Below, in pieces: positions 48,796 to 57,790 of a stretch of DNA of 64,000 nt. Source of the stretch: [Borrelia] turdi (lineage in GTDB: Bacteria; Spirochaetota; Spirochaetia; Borreliales; Borreliaceae). A program made the position numbers and the translations under genes. The stretch spans positions 124,001-188,000 of the forward strand of contig NZ_QBLM01000001.1 in assembly GCF_008828755.2 (NCBI RefSeq), given 5' to 3'. Every line of letters starts with the position of its first letter. Position 1 is the first letter of the stretch. Below the pieces are notes generated by a model. That model searched no databases and was not told the origin of the DNA. It saw nothing but the letters and a program-made list of their open reading frames with translations.

Positions 48796-49767
48796 TTACT
48801 TTCTAATAAATTGACTTTGATCTTTAATCATATCGTATATGTCGTCGTAAATATAAGGAGACCCTTCAACAGGAGATTTAATTAAATTGCCAGCTATGAA
48901 TTCAAAATATTTATTCAATTTTGAATTTTTCTCAAAATCAATAAATGGTACTCTATTATTAATAGCCTCTCTAAAACTTTTTGCAAAAGGCACAAAACCT
49001 ATAAACTCTATTGGTATATTAATATTATTTTTAACAACATTAATCAAATTTTCACACATGGCAATCTCTTCGCTAGTTTCTATTCTATTTAACACTACTC
49101 TAGGATAAAAATTATTCATCATCTTCTTAACTTTCAAAGAAGAACTCAAAGAAATAAATTCAATCCCAACAACCAAATCTTTAAACCCAAGCTTTGTTCC
49201 TTCAATCTTATCTTTAAAAAAATTACCAATATAATCTCGCTCAGGACTTTTTTGCGGAAAGCCTAAATATAAAAGACGGAAAAGAGCATTCTTTAAAAAA
49301 GAATAAGCATTAAGTATGGAAGGGGTTTCTGGTACTGTAACAATTATACCGCTATAAGATGCCAAATAAAAATCTATTGTATTATAAGAAGTTCCAGATC
49401 CTAAATCTAAAAAAATAAAATCAGCAATAAGATCTTTTTGAATGGCTTCTATAATCTTTTTTTTAGCAGAAAAAGGAAGATTTGCCGTTCCTGTATAAAG
49501 AGCATCACCTGGAATAAGATAAAGTTTATCATAAGATGTTTTACATACTAAATCTGAAAAACTTTTATCCTTTCTATTAATAAAAGAACCAATGCCCACG
49601 CCCTTATTTTTAACACCCAAACACGTATGTAGATTAGAACCTCCAAGATCAAGGTCAACAAGTATTACAGTTTTACCTAAAGTAGAAAGCTTATATCCAA
49701 CATTTGCAACAAAAGATGTTTTTCCAACACCACCTTTGCCACTTGCTACAGGAATAATTTTAGTCAT
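48796..49767 (-). CDS. MinD/ParA-family ATPase
   Basis: A 323-residue deviant-Walker ATPase. KGGVGKTSF (residues 11-19) has the signature Lys of the MinD group; the switch motifs VDLDLGGSN and FIFLDLGSGTSYNT are present. A C-terminal MinD-type amphipathic membrane helix is not obvious. These proteins position other complexes; a flagellar-number (FlhG-like) role is possible but unproven. Surrounding genes (ktrAB, pfk) do not define its function. Ten bases separate it from ktrA. Confidence 0.85.
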   Translation of the reverse strand: MTKIIPVASGKGGVGKTSFVANVGYKLSTLGKTVILVDLDLGGSNLHTCLGVKNKGVGIGSFINRKDKSFSDLVCKTSYDKLYLIPGDALYTGTANLPFSAKKKIIEAIQKDLIADFIFLDLGSGTSYNTIDFYLASYSGIIVTVPETPSILNAYSFLKNALFRLLYLGFPQKSPERDYIGNFFKDKIEGTKLGFKDLVVGIEFISLSSSLKVKKMMNNFYPRVVLNRIETSEEIAMCENLINVVKNNINIPIEFIGFVPFAKSFREAINNRVPFIDFEKNSKLNKYFEFIAGNLIKSPVEGSPYIYDDIYDMIKDQSQFIRK

Positions 49768-49776
49768 TATTAAATC

Positions 49777-50568
49777 CTAATTATCCTTACGATCTTTTTG
49801 AAAAATTTTCATAAAATTAAAAATCCCTACAAATCTTGATTTTTTCTCAGTATCTTTATTTAAATTTTCATCCTCCTTAGAAACCGAAATTAAATCTTTA
49901 ATTAAATCTTTATTGTTTGTAAAATTTTCAATACTATCTGGTTTCCCACAAATTACAATTTTATCATCTTTTAAAAAAAAATAATCGCCATCAACAAATT
50001 CATATCTAGAATTACTTAAATTCCTAACAGCAATAACTGTAATCCCACATTCTCTTCTAAGATCAGCCTCAAAAAGAGTTTTACCAACATATTCTTTAGG
50101 AATAACAGTTTCAGCAACAATAATATCATACCCAATAATATTATAAGTTGAAAGATTAGGAGATACTAATAATGGGGTTAATCTTCTTGCAGCATCTTTA
50201 CTTGGAAATATAATTTTTGTTGCACCAAGAGTTTTTAATATTTCAGCATCATCTCTATTTTCTGTCTTAACGCATATTTCCCTTAAACCTAAAAGATTGC
50301 AATAATGAGTTACAAGAGCACTTTTGCCAAGATCATCATCAAAGTCAATCACAACAGCATCTGTATCTACAGGAATTATTTTTTTCAAAGCATTTTTAGT
50401 AAATTGCTCAATAACAAAGCTTTCTGTAGATATCACATCATATTCTTCAACAAGCTCTTTAGATGTATCTATAATAATAATTTGACAATCAAGTCTGCTT
50501 AAATCTTCAAGTAGGTGAATTCCTAAATTACTAAGCCCAATAATAACAAATGTCTTCATATGCTTCAA
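49777..50568 (-). CDS. ktrA: KtrA, potassium-channel regulatory subunit
   Basis: About 260-263 residues; ATG at 50559 gives MKTFVIIGLSNLGIHLLEDL, while the longer form begins TTG 50568 within the ktrB stop. The N-domain (RCK) has GLSNLG for nucleotide binding and AVVIDFDDD; the C-domain (TrkA-C, about 165-230) has EADLRRECGITVIAVR. KtrA forms an octameric ring beneath KtrB and gates potassium uptake in response to ATP/ADP. A hydrophilic C-terminal extension with a MKIFQKD end is present. Confidence 0.92.
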   Translation of the reverse strand: MKHMKTFVIIGLSNLGIHLLEDLSRLDCQIIIIDTSKELVEEYDVISTESFVIEQFTKNALKKIIPVDTDAVVIDFDDDLGKSALVTHYCNLLGLREICVKTENRDDAEILKTLGATKIIFPSKDAARRLTPLLVSPNLSTYNIIGYDIIVAETVIPKEYVGKTLFEADLRRECGITVIAVRNLSNSRYEFVDGDYFFLKDDKIVICGKPDSIENFTNNKDLIKDLISVSKEDENLNKDTEKKSRFVGIFNFMKIFQKDRKDN

Positions 50569-51896
50569 CCAACCAAAATATCTTGCCTTGGCCTTGTAAA
50601 TTCTTCAAAACGCGACTTTCTTGAAACAAAAACAGCCATTGAAAAAAGCCCTATTCGTCCTGCAAACATAGTAAAAATTATAATAACTTTACCCCAAAAT
50701 GACAAATCCCTAGTTACTCCAACTGAAAGACCAACTGTTCCAAAAGCAGAAAATACTTCATAGCCCAAATCAATAACTTTCCAATTACCAGATCCTCCCT
50801 CAAAAAAAAGAAGCATAAAAAAAGAAAAACTTACAATAAAAATAGCTCTTGCAAAAAATAAAAGTGCAAATCTTATACTGTCTATTGAGACCTTGTAAGA
50901 CCCAATAATATATCCATTGCCGTTTTGATTTTTAACAACAGCTAATATAATTAAAAAAAATGTCGTAATCTTAATTCCTCCTGCAGTTGAACCGGGTGCC
51001 CCACCAATAAACATAAATGGCAAAGAAACTATTTGAGTTCTTCCACTTATCAAAGAATTATCAAGATAATTAAAGCCTGCTGTCCTGGTACTAATCGAAT
51101 AAAAAATTGAATTAAATATTAAAGTAATCACTGAATAGCCATCTTTTAATTTGTGCATCTCTGTAAAAAAAAATAAAATTGCACCAAATATAATTAAAAC
51201 AAAACTTAAAGAAAAAACTATTTTAGCATGAAGTGATAGTTTTTTTTTGTTCTTAATAGTATTCCTTACATCTCTATAGACCATAAACCCAAGCCCACCA
51301 CAAATTATTAAAATAGAAACCACAACTATGGCCTCAGGAACATCTTTCCATGCGTAAATACTCTCAGAATGCATAGAAAAACCTGCATTGCAAAAAGCAG
51401 AAATTGTTGTAAATAAAGCCTCTAAAAATGAAATATCAACCCCCCTAAGTTTAAAACAAATAAGTATCAATATTAAACCTATCATTTCAATTGAAAAAGT
51501 TATAAACAATATACTTTTTAAAATTCTAATAGGATTATATTCTATATTTGAAAGGGAATACTGCTTTATTATTCTTGCATCTGTTAAATTCATTTTCTTT
51601 TTAGGTATAAGCAAATAAAAAGTAGTAATACTTATAAATCCAAGCCCCCCAAGCTGAATTAATAACATTATCAAAATAAATCCAAAAGTAGAAAAACTTT
51701 CTATTTTAACCGTTATAAGCCCTGTAATACTTACAGCAGAAACAGCAGTAAAAAGAGCATCAATGTATGCTAATTTGCCATCACCTCCCCAAGAAATAGG
51801 CAGCATTAATAAAAGAGAGCCTATAAGCATAATTAAAACAAAATAACTAAAAAGTAAAAACTTATCGCTAAATTCAAATTTCAACATATCATACAA
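50565..51896 (-). CDS. ktrB: KtrB, potassium-translocating subunit
   Basis: A 443-residue membrane protein with the four-fold MPM architecture of Trk/Ktr/HKT transporters. Selectivity-filter-like stretches occur four times: VSITGLI, FCNAGFS, STRTAGFN and FGTVGLS, each with the conserved Gly. GGAPGSTAGGIKITTFF after the third filter matches the intramembrane gating loop of KtrB. It takes up K+ with Na+ dependence in other species and works with KtrA, whose start it overlaps. The start (51896, or Met4) lacks a clear ribosome site. Confidence 0.93.
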   Translation of the reverse strand: MYDMLKFEFSDKFLLFSYFVLIMLIGSLLLMLPISWGGDGKLAYIDALFTAVSAVSITGLITVKIESFSTFGFILIMLLIQLGGLGFISITTFYLLIPKKKMNLTDARIIKQYSLSNIEYNPIRILKSILFITFSIEMIGLILILICFKLRGVDISFLEALFTTISAFCNAGFSMHSESIYAWKDVPEAIVVVSILIICGGLGFMVYRDVRNTIKNKKKLSLHAKIVFSLSFVLIIFGAILFFFTEMHKLKDGYSVITLIFNSIFYSISTRTAGFNYLDNSLISGRTQIVSLPFMFIGGAPGSTAGGIKITTFFLIILAVVKNQNGNGYIIGSYKVSIDSIRFALLFFARAIFIVSFSFFMLLFFEGGSGNWKVIDLGYEVFSAFGTVGLSVGVTRDLSFWGKVIIIFTMFAGRIGLFSMAVFVSRKSRFEEFTRPRQDILVG

Positions 51897-51983
51897 AAAG
51901 CTGTTTAAATTATTAAAAATCTATCTTATATAGCATAATATTTTAACATTGAAATATTATCATAATTACATTATTTTTAATAT

Positions 51984-52511
51984 ATGTTAGAAATAGAATT
52001 AAAAGCATTTATTCCCCCAAAAGAGTTAAAAAGAATTATCAAGTTAGCAAATAAAAAATTCAAGTTTATTAAAGAAGAAATAAAAACTGACATCTATTAC
52101 TCAAACCTAAAAAAAATTATAAGAATAAGAAAATTAAATACTCTAGAAAAAATTGTTACATTTAAAAAGAAAATATTAGACAATAACAATGCTATAGAAA
52201 TTAATAAAGAGGTAGAATTTAAAATAGATAATGTTAACAATTTTTTAATCCTTATAAAAGAACTTAAATTTAAAAAACTATACAAAAAGATAAAAAAAAG
52301 TTTAGTTTATCAAACTAATAATTTAAATATAGAAATAAATGAAATAAAAAATCTTGGATTTTTTTTAGAAATAGAAAAAATAATTAACAATCAAAATGAT
52401 ATAGATTTAGCAAAAAAAGAAATTATCAATATAATTAATCAATTTGGCTTAAAAGAAAACCTTGAAACTAGAACTTACTTTGAATTACTTAAATTGGCAA
52501 AACTAAAGTAA
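51984..52511 (+). CDS. cyaB: CYTH-domain protein (class IV adenylate cyclase/thiamine-triphosphatase type)
   Basis: A 175-residue tunnel-fold protein. The family ExExK motif is EIELK (residues 3-7). Downstream, DIYYSN, RIRKL and VTFKKK supply the charged residues of the triphosphate tunnel. Published work names the B. burgdorferi gene cyaB and reports cAMP synthesis; from sequence alone a triphosphatase is equally possible. The gene lies on its own, convergent with the minus-strand exported protein gene, and the two 3' ends overlap by 23 bases. Confidence 0.85.
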   Translation: MLEIELKAFIPPKELKRIIKLANKKFKFIKEEIKTDIYYSNLKKIIRIRKLNTLEKIVTFKKKILDNNNAIEINKEVEFKIDNVNNFLILIKELKFKKLYKKIKKSLVYQTNNLNIEINEIKNLGFFLEIEKIINNQNDIDLAKKEIINIINQFGLKENLETRTYFELLKLAKLK

Positions 52512-53937
52512 AAAATAATTCATTGGAATTAGTACTTAACGTAGAGACTAAAAGCCCTTGATTGCCATAAATTCCAATCTGGGGACTAGTAACATTACTC
52601 TTAAAATACTCTAATTTATTTAAAAAATACCAATTCTTATTTTTAAAATAAATTAATCTCACATTGTTACTGTCTTCAAAAGCTAAAAACAAATTATTTT
52701 TATAAAGCCCAATATCAATACTTAACCCTTCCACTTCAATATTAGGGCTTATATTAATCCATCTATTGCTTTTTAAAGGACAAATGCTTACAATGGGCCT
52801 ATTCTCAGAAAGAAAACTCATAATTATTTGATTAAAATTAGAATCAAAAAAACCTTTAATAAAATTAGCCATATAAACAGAAGAAATATTTGCATTTACC
52901 CAAGCATTCTCATTGTTTACAATAAATTCAGATTTAATTTCATTATTTGACTTATAATTATAAAAAATACCCAAAAAAGGTTCGGATATTAGCCCAATGT
53001 TTGATGAATTAACATTAGCATCACCTTTGCTTAAATAAGAATGTATTACATCAGTCCAAACACTTCCATAGCCCATATTTGATATTAAATTTATTTTATA
53101 TTCACCTTCAATTTCCCTTAAATATGTCAAATATAATCTATCTTTTAAATCAATACTAATATTTAATAAAGATCCAAAATTTTCTATGTACCCAGGACTA
53201 ATATCAATCCATTTTCTACTATTAAACTTTTTAACTACAAGTTCACTAGCGAAATCGGAACCTGATTTCGTAACAAAAGCAATATATAAATTTCCTTTTG
53301 AATTAATTGAAAAATCAAAATTAACTATATTAGTAATATTTCCATTAACAGATGAATCAAGATTAAACCAACCAACATCCTCAATAAACTCAGCAACTTT
53401 AATATCATCGCTATTTTCTAGCTGATAAGCAATATAAATATTGCTTTTATAGATCCTTAATACATGCTTTTTAAGCTTGTTAGTTAAATTTAAAACAGGC
53501 AAATCTTTTAAAGTAAAAAATAAATCTTCTTTTTCAATCTTAGGTGTTTTAGCTTTCAAGGAATTGCTATTTAAAATTGAAAAATCTAAATCTGTAAGCG
53601 AAAACTTTATGTTTTCATTTTTAGTGCCAACGTATATTATTGCATAAAGAGAATTTTTATCTAATCTTATTTTAAAATCTCTTCTTTTTATTTTATCAGT
53701 TATGTACTTTTTATTAGAAATATCATAAATTTTAAAAACAAAATCAGAATTTGAACTCTTATCTAAAGTCAAAACATAATCAGAAGATTTGCTAACTTTT
53801 AAATAAACGCTTCCTTTCCCATTTCTGCTTAAAATGCTTAATGGACTAATTTCTGTTAATATTTGATTTACTTGAGCTTGAATAAAAGAAAGATTTATAA
53901 ATAAAAATAGCAAAATTAATGTCTTATTTGTCTTCAT
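52489..53937 (-). CDS. Exported hypothetical protein, possibly beta-propeller
   Basis: A 482-residue protein with a signal peptide (TLILLFLFINLSFIQAQ). The mature part is rich in beta strands with periodic aromatic and Gly-Asn/Asp turns (KGNLYIAFVTKSG, DRLYLTYLREIEG, NNLFLAFEDSNN), suggesting repeated propeller blades of about 45-60 residues. The function is not recognised. The start overlaps the end of pgsA by 14 bases, so it is probably co-transcribed with thrS and pgsA. Confidence 0.7.
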   Translation of the reverse strand: MKTNKTLILLFLFINLSFIQAQVNQILTEISPLSILSRNGKGSVYLKVSKSSDYVLTLDKSSNSDFVFKIYDISNKKYITDKIKRRDFKIRLDKNSLYAIIYVGTKNENIKFSLTDLDFSILNSNSLKAKTPKIEKEDLFFTLKDLPVLNLTNKLKKHVLRIYKSNIYIAYQLENSDDIKVAEFIEDVGWFNLDSSVNGNITNIVNFDFSINSKGNLYIAFVTKSGSDFASELVVKKFNSRKWIDISPGYIENFGSLLNISIDLKDRLYLTYLREIEGEYKINLISNMGYGSVWTDVIHSYLSKGDANVNSSNIGLISEPFLGIFYNYKSNNEIKSEFIVNNENAWVNANISSVYMANFIKGFFDSNFNQIIMSFLSENRPIVSICPLKSNRWINISPNIEVEGLSIDIGLYKNNLFLAFEDSNNVRLIYFKNKNWYFLNKLEYFKSNVTSPQIGIYGNQGLLVSTLSTNSNELFFTLVLPI

Positions 53938-54553
53938 ATTTTTTTACATTCAAGAATATTAATACATAATCTAAAAATGATAAAATTGCAAAAAAAGCAG
54001 CACAAACATACGTTGTTTGAACAATAAATAAAAATTTGAATTCAAAATTTAAAATGTAGCTAATAAAATTTTGAGTCGGCTCTGTAAAACTCAGTTGATT
54101 TAAAGTATAAAACAAAAGACTTGCAAAAGTAGAAACAGCATAAAGAATTGACTTTAATTTTCCCAAAAAATTGGCTTGTTGAACTATATTAAACTGAATG
54201 ATTAAATTTCTAACAAAACCAATAGAAATTTCACGATAAATAAATATTACAAAAAAATAATAAGGGGTTATGCCTTTGTAAAAGAAAAAAACAAAATATG
54301 TTAAATGCTGTAAAACATCCGCATAAGGATCTAAAATTTTACCCACATTACTAACAAGATCAAATTTTCTTGCAAGGTACCCATCAATAAAGTCAGTAAA
54401 TTCATTAAAAATGATTAAAAACCAAATAATTCCAAAAAACAAATATGGAGAAAAAATATTTTCCAAAAAAAATAAAATTAATATAATAAAAGAAAGTATA
54501 ATCCTGGCTAATGTTATCTTATTAGGAGTAATAACCTTGATTAAATTATTCAA
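53924..54553 (-). CDS. pgsA: Phosphatidylglycerophosphate synthase
   Basis: A 209-residue CDP-alcohol phosphotransferase. The catalytic motif D-x2-DG-x2-AR-x8-G-x3-D-x3-D is intact in DFIDGYLARKFDLVSNVGKI followed by LDPYADV. About six membrane spans. It transfers phosphatidyl from CDP-diacylglycerol to glycerol-3-phosphate, the first committed step to phosphatidylglycerol. The TTG start is favoured because GGAG lies ten bases upstream, inside the end of thrS. It is therefore tightly coupled to thrS. Confidence 0.93.
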   Translation of the reverse strand: MNNLIKVITPNKITLARIILSFIILILFFLENIFSPYLFFGIIWFLIIFNEFTDFIDGYLARKFDLVSNVGKILDPYADVLQHLTYFVFFFYKGITPYYFFVIFIYREISIGFVRNLIIQFNIVQQANFLGKLKSILYAVSTFASLLFYTLNQLSFTEPTQNFISYILNFEFKFLFIVQTTYVCAAFFAILSFLDYVLIFLNVKKYEDK

Positions 54554-54557
54554 TTTA

Positions 54558-56303
54558 TCAAATCTCCTTATCTCTTATTTTTAATAAAATAAGTTTGAGA
54601 GCTTCGTCAAGTTCAATTCCATTTATTTGCTTATTTGTTCTTGTTCTAATAGATATTTTCTCTTCTATTGCTTCTCTTTCTCCAATTATAAACATATAAG
54701 GTATTTTTTTAGTCTGATATTCTCTAATTTTAGCATTCATTCTTGAGGAGCTATTATCAAGTTTTATTCTAATCCTTTCATTTTTAAATTTATTAAAAAC
54801 CTTAATAGCATAATCTTCTACAACATTGTTAACAGGAATGATTACTACTTGAACAGGAGACAACCATAAAGGAAACACTCCACCATAGTGCTCTACAAGA
54901 ATTCCAAAAAATCTTTCAATAGAACCCAACAAAGCTCTATGAATCATAAATGGTCTTTTTTCTTTACCATCCTCAGCAGTATAAGTCATATTAAATCTCT
55001 CAGGGAGATTAAAATCAAATTGAACTGTACTCATCTGCCACTCTCTCTCAAGCGAATCGACTATCTTAAGATCAATTTTAGGTCCATAAAAAGCACCTCC
55101 TCCTTCATCAATTTCATAAGGAACTTCAAAATCAATTAACGCCTCTTCAAGAACTTTTAAAGACATTTCCCAATCAGTATCATTTCCAACAGACTTGTCA
55201 GGCTTTGTAGAAAGATACGCCTTTAAGTTATTAAAGCCGAATTTACTCCACATATAAATAGCAAACCTAATAACTTCTTTAATCTCATCTAGAACTTGAG
55301 AATGAGTACATATAATATGAGCATCATCTTGAGTAAAACCTCTTGCTCTCATCATGCCATGCAAAGCGCCTATCTTTTCATAACGATATACAGTACCAAG
55401 TTCAGCCCATCTAAATGGCAAATCTCTGTAAGAATGCTTGCCTGTATTGTAAATTGCAATATGAAAAGGACAATTCATGGGTTTAAGATAATAATCGCTT
55501 TTATCCATTTCTATTTTTTCAAACATGCTATCCTTATAAAAGTCTAAATGACCAGAAATTTGCCAAAGCCAAGATTTACCAACATGAGGAGTATAAAGAA
55601 TATCATACCCATTTTTATAATGCTCTTCTCTCCAAAAATCTTCTATTAAAGCTCTTATTTTGGCCCCATTGGGATGAAAAAAAACAAGCCCTGGCCCAAT
55701 CTCTTCATGAATAGAAAATAAATCAAGCTCTTTTCCAAGCTTTCTATGGTCTCTTCTTTTTATTTCCTCTCTCAAATTAAGATAAGATTTTAGATCTTTT
55801 TCATTATTCCATAAAGTCCCATAAATTCTAGTGAGCATTGTATTTTTTTCATTGCCTCGCCAATAAGCTCCAGCAATACCAGTAAGCTTAAATGCCTTTG
55901 GATCAATTTTATTCATATTCTCAACATGAGGACCCCTACAAAGGTCAATAAAATTGTGACTCTTGTAAATAGAAATTTCATTTTGTAAATCAAAATTTTT
56001 AATCAAATCAATCTTATAAGGCTCATCTTTAAAAATTTCAAGAGCCTGCTCTACGCTTATTATCTTTTTTTCAAAAGAACTACCGGTCTTTAAAATTTCT
56101 CTCATTCTATTTTCTATATCCAAAAGAGAGTCTTCTGTAATTTGCTTTTTAAATTCAAAATCATAATAAAACCCATCTTTAATAGGGGGCCCTATTGCAA
56201 TTTTGGTATTTGGAAATAAATCACGCACAGCTTCTGCCATAACATGGGCTATTGAATGTCTTTTTTTGTAAAGAATATCTGCTTTATCTAAATCTTTGCT
56301 CAC
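54558..56303 (-). CDS. thrS: Threonyl-tRNA synthetase lacking the TGS domain
   Basis: A 581-residue class II synthetase, about 60 shorter than E. coli ThrS (642). The protein begins right at the editing (N2) domain: HSIAH (16-20) and DLCRGPH are the zinc-type editing residues. The catalytic domain has MNCPFH with the substrate-binding zinc Cys, FRWAELGTVYRYE and RALLGSIERF; the anticodon domain is at the end. The missing N-terminal TGS domain is the notable departure; upstream sequence (56304-56470) shows no in-frame extension. Confidence 0.95.
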   Translation of the reverse strand: MSKDLDKADILYKKRHSIAHVMAEAVRDLFPNTKIAIGPPIKDGFYYDFEFKKQITEDSLLDIENRMREILKTGSSFEKKIISVEQALEIFKDEPYKIDLIKNFDLQNEISIYKSHNFIDLCRGPHVENMNKIDPKAFKLTGIAGAYWRGNEKNTMLTRIYGTLWNNEKDLKSYLNLREEIKRRDHRKLGKELDLFSIHEEIGPGLVFFHPNGAKIRALIEDFWREEHYKNGYDILYTPHVGKSWLWQISGHLDFYKDSMFEKIEMDKSDYYLKPMNCPFHIAIYNTGKHSYRDLPFRWAELGTVYRYEKIGALHGMMRARGFTQDDAHIICTHSQVLDEIKEVIRFAIYMWSKFGFNNLKAYLSTKPDKSVGNDTDWEMSLKVLEEALIDFEVPYEIDEGGGAFYGPKIDLKIVDSLEREWQMSTVQFDFNLPERFNMTYTAEDGKEKRPFMIHRALLGSIERFFGILVEHYGGVFPLWLSPVQVVIIPVNNVVEDYAIKVFNKFKNERIRIKLDNSSSRMNAKIREYQTKKIPYMFIIGEREAIEEKISIRTRTNKQINGIELDEALKLILLKIRDKEI

Positions 56304-56469
56304 AATAATACCTTTAATCTTTCGATTTTTATTAAAAAATTAAAATTTACATTTATCACTTTTAAGTAAAAATACGCACCTCGAATATTTATAATTACTA
56401 AATTTAAATATACAAAAAAATTTTCTAAAAAAATAGAGATAAGAAAACAAAAAAATTAAAAATAAATTC

Positions 56470-57786
56470 TCAATCCATAGCAACTATTGATTCAATATTA
56501 AAATAAAAAGACATTGCTAAAAAAAATGTAATAGTAGAAGAACCCCCATAAGATAGGAAAGGAAAAGGAATCCCAGTAATAGGAAGAACTCCTAAAGACA
56601 TTCCAACATTAAAAGAAGTATGAAAAAATAAAAGCCCCAAAATTCCAGATATTACCAAAGCCATATACCTATCTTGACATTTATTCATTATTATCAAAAA
56701 TTTTAAAAAAAGAAAAAAAAATAATATTAAAATAGTGCTAACACCTAAAAACCCAAACTCTTCAGCAAGAATAGAGAAAATAAAATCTGTGCTTTGAGAC
56801 GGCACATAATTAGCATGAGTATAAGGTCCCTTTAAAAATCCTTTGCCCAAAAGACCCCCAGAACCAATTGCTATTTTAACCTGATTTAAATTCCAACCAG
56901 CACCCTTAGCATCAATAGCCGGATCTAAGAAAACTAAAAAACGTTTAATCTGATAAGTCTTCATTAACTTTGAAAGGATTTTTGAAAACACTATTGAAAC
57001 CAATAAAATAGAACTTGCAAAAAATACATAAAAATAAATTATTTTAATACTCAAGCCATATTTAGCAATAAAAAATCCTAAAACAGAAATCAAAAGTATT
57101 AATAGCAACACTCCTATTATTACTCTAAAATAAAAAGGATTTGAAAAAATAAGATAAAATACATTACCCATATTCACCTTATATTCATACCAAACTGGCA
57201 AAATTGCAAAAACAAAAGAAAAAAACCCTATCAATGCAAATGCTAAAACGTAATGTAAATCTATCCCTGCAAAAAAAGAAATAAATATAAAAATAGTTAA
57301 ATATACTATTGCTGTACCAAAATCAGGTTGCAATAATATAAGAATTACCGATGGAAAAATTAACAAAAATGCAGTAGTAAAGATAAAAAATTCATTATAA
57401 CCTTTTTTTTCAGTATAAAATTTTGAAAGGGTTAAAATAATAATAACTTTACCAAATTCAGAAGGCTGTCCTCCAAGCTTCCATATACCAATCCAAGACC
57501 TTGCTCCGTTTATAGTCATTCCAAAAAATGCAGTAAAAATTAAAGCCAATATTAATAAAAAATATAAAGGATATACCATGCTATAAACAAATTTTAAATC
57601 ATATTTACCTACTATAAAAATTATAAAAAATCCAATAATTACCCAAAAAGTTTGTTTTATATATTCATTCTTAGTTAACAATCCACTAATATTATAATCG
57701 CTAGAATAAATCAGCAATATACCAACAAAAGAAACTATAAGCAAACTTATTAAAGCTAAATAATCATAATTTTTTCTAAAAACCAT
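56470..57786 (-). CDS. rodA: RodA (SEDS peptidoglycan polymerase)
   Basis: A 438-residue membrane protein with about ten spans. SEDS signatures are present: MTINGARSWI, FGKVIIILTLSKFY, QPDFGTAIVY, GAGWNLNQVKIAIGSGGLLGKGF, and VPSQSTDFIFSILAEEFG. RodA polymerises glycan strands for side-wall growth with PBP2. ATG 57786 is preferred to 57834, which would overlap pbp2 by 44 bases; AGGTAG precedes 57786. It is the last gene of the mre cluster, with a 166-base gap to thrS. Confidence 0.94.
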   Translation of the reverse strand: MVFRKNYDYLALISLLIVSFVGILLIYSSDYNISGLLTKNEYIKQTFWVIIGFFIIFIVGKYDLKFVYSMVYPLYFLLILALIFTAFFGMTINGARSWIGIWKLGGQPSEFGKVIIILTLSKFYTEKKGYNEFFIFTTAFLLIFPSVILILLQPDFGTAIVYLTIFIFISFFAGIDLHYVLAFALIGFFSFVFAILPVWYEYKVNMGNVFYLIFSNPFYFRVIIGVLLLILLISVLGFFIAKYGLSIKIIYFYVFFASSILLVSIVFSKILSKLMKTYQIKRFLVFLDPAIDAKGAGWNLNQVKIAIGSGGLLGKGFLKGPYTHANYVPSQSTDFIFSILAEEFGFLGVSTILILFFFLFLKFLIIMNKCQDRYMALVISGILGLLFFHTSFNVGMSLGVLPITGIPFPFLSYGGSSTITFFLAMSFYFNIESIVAMD

Positions 57787-57790
57787 TAAT

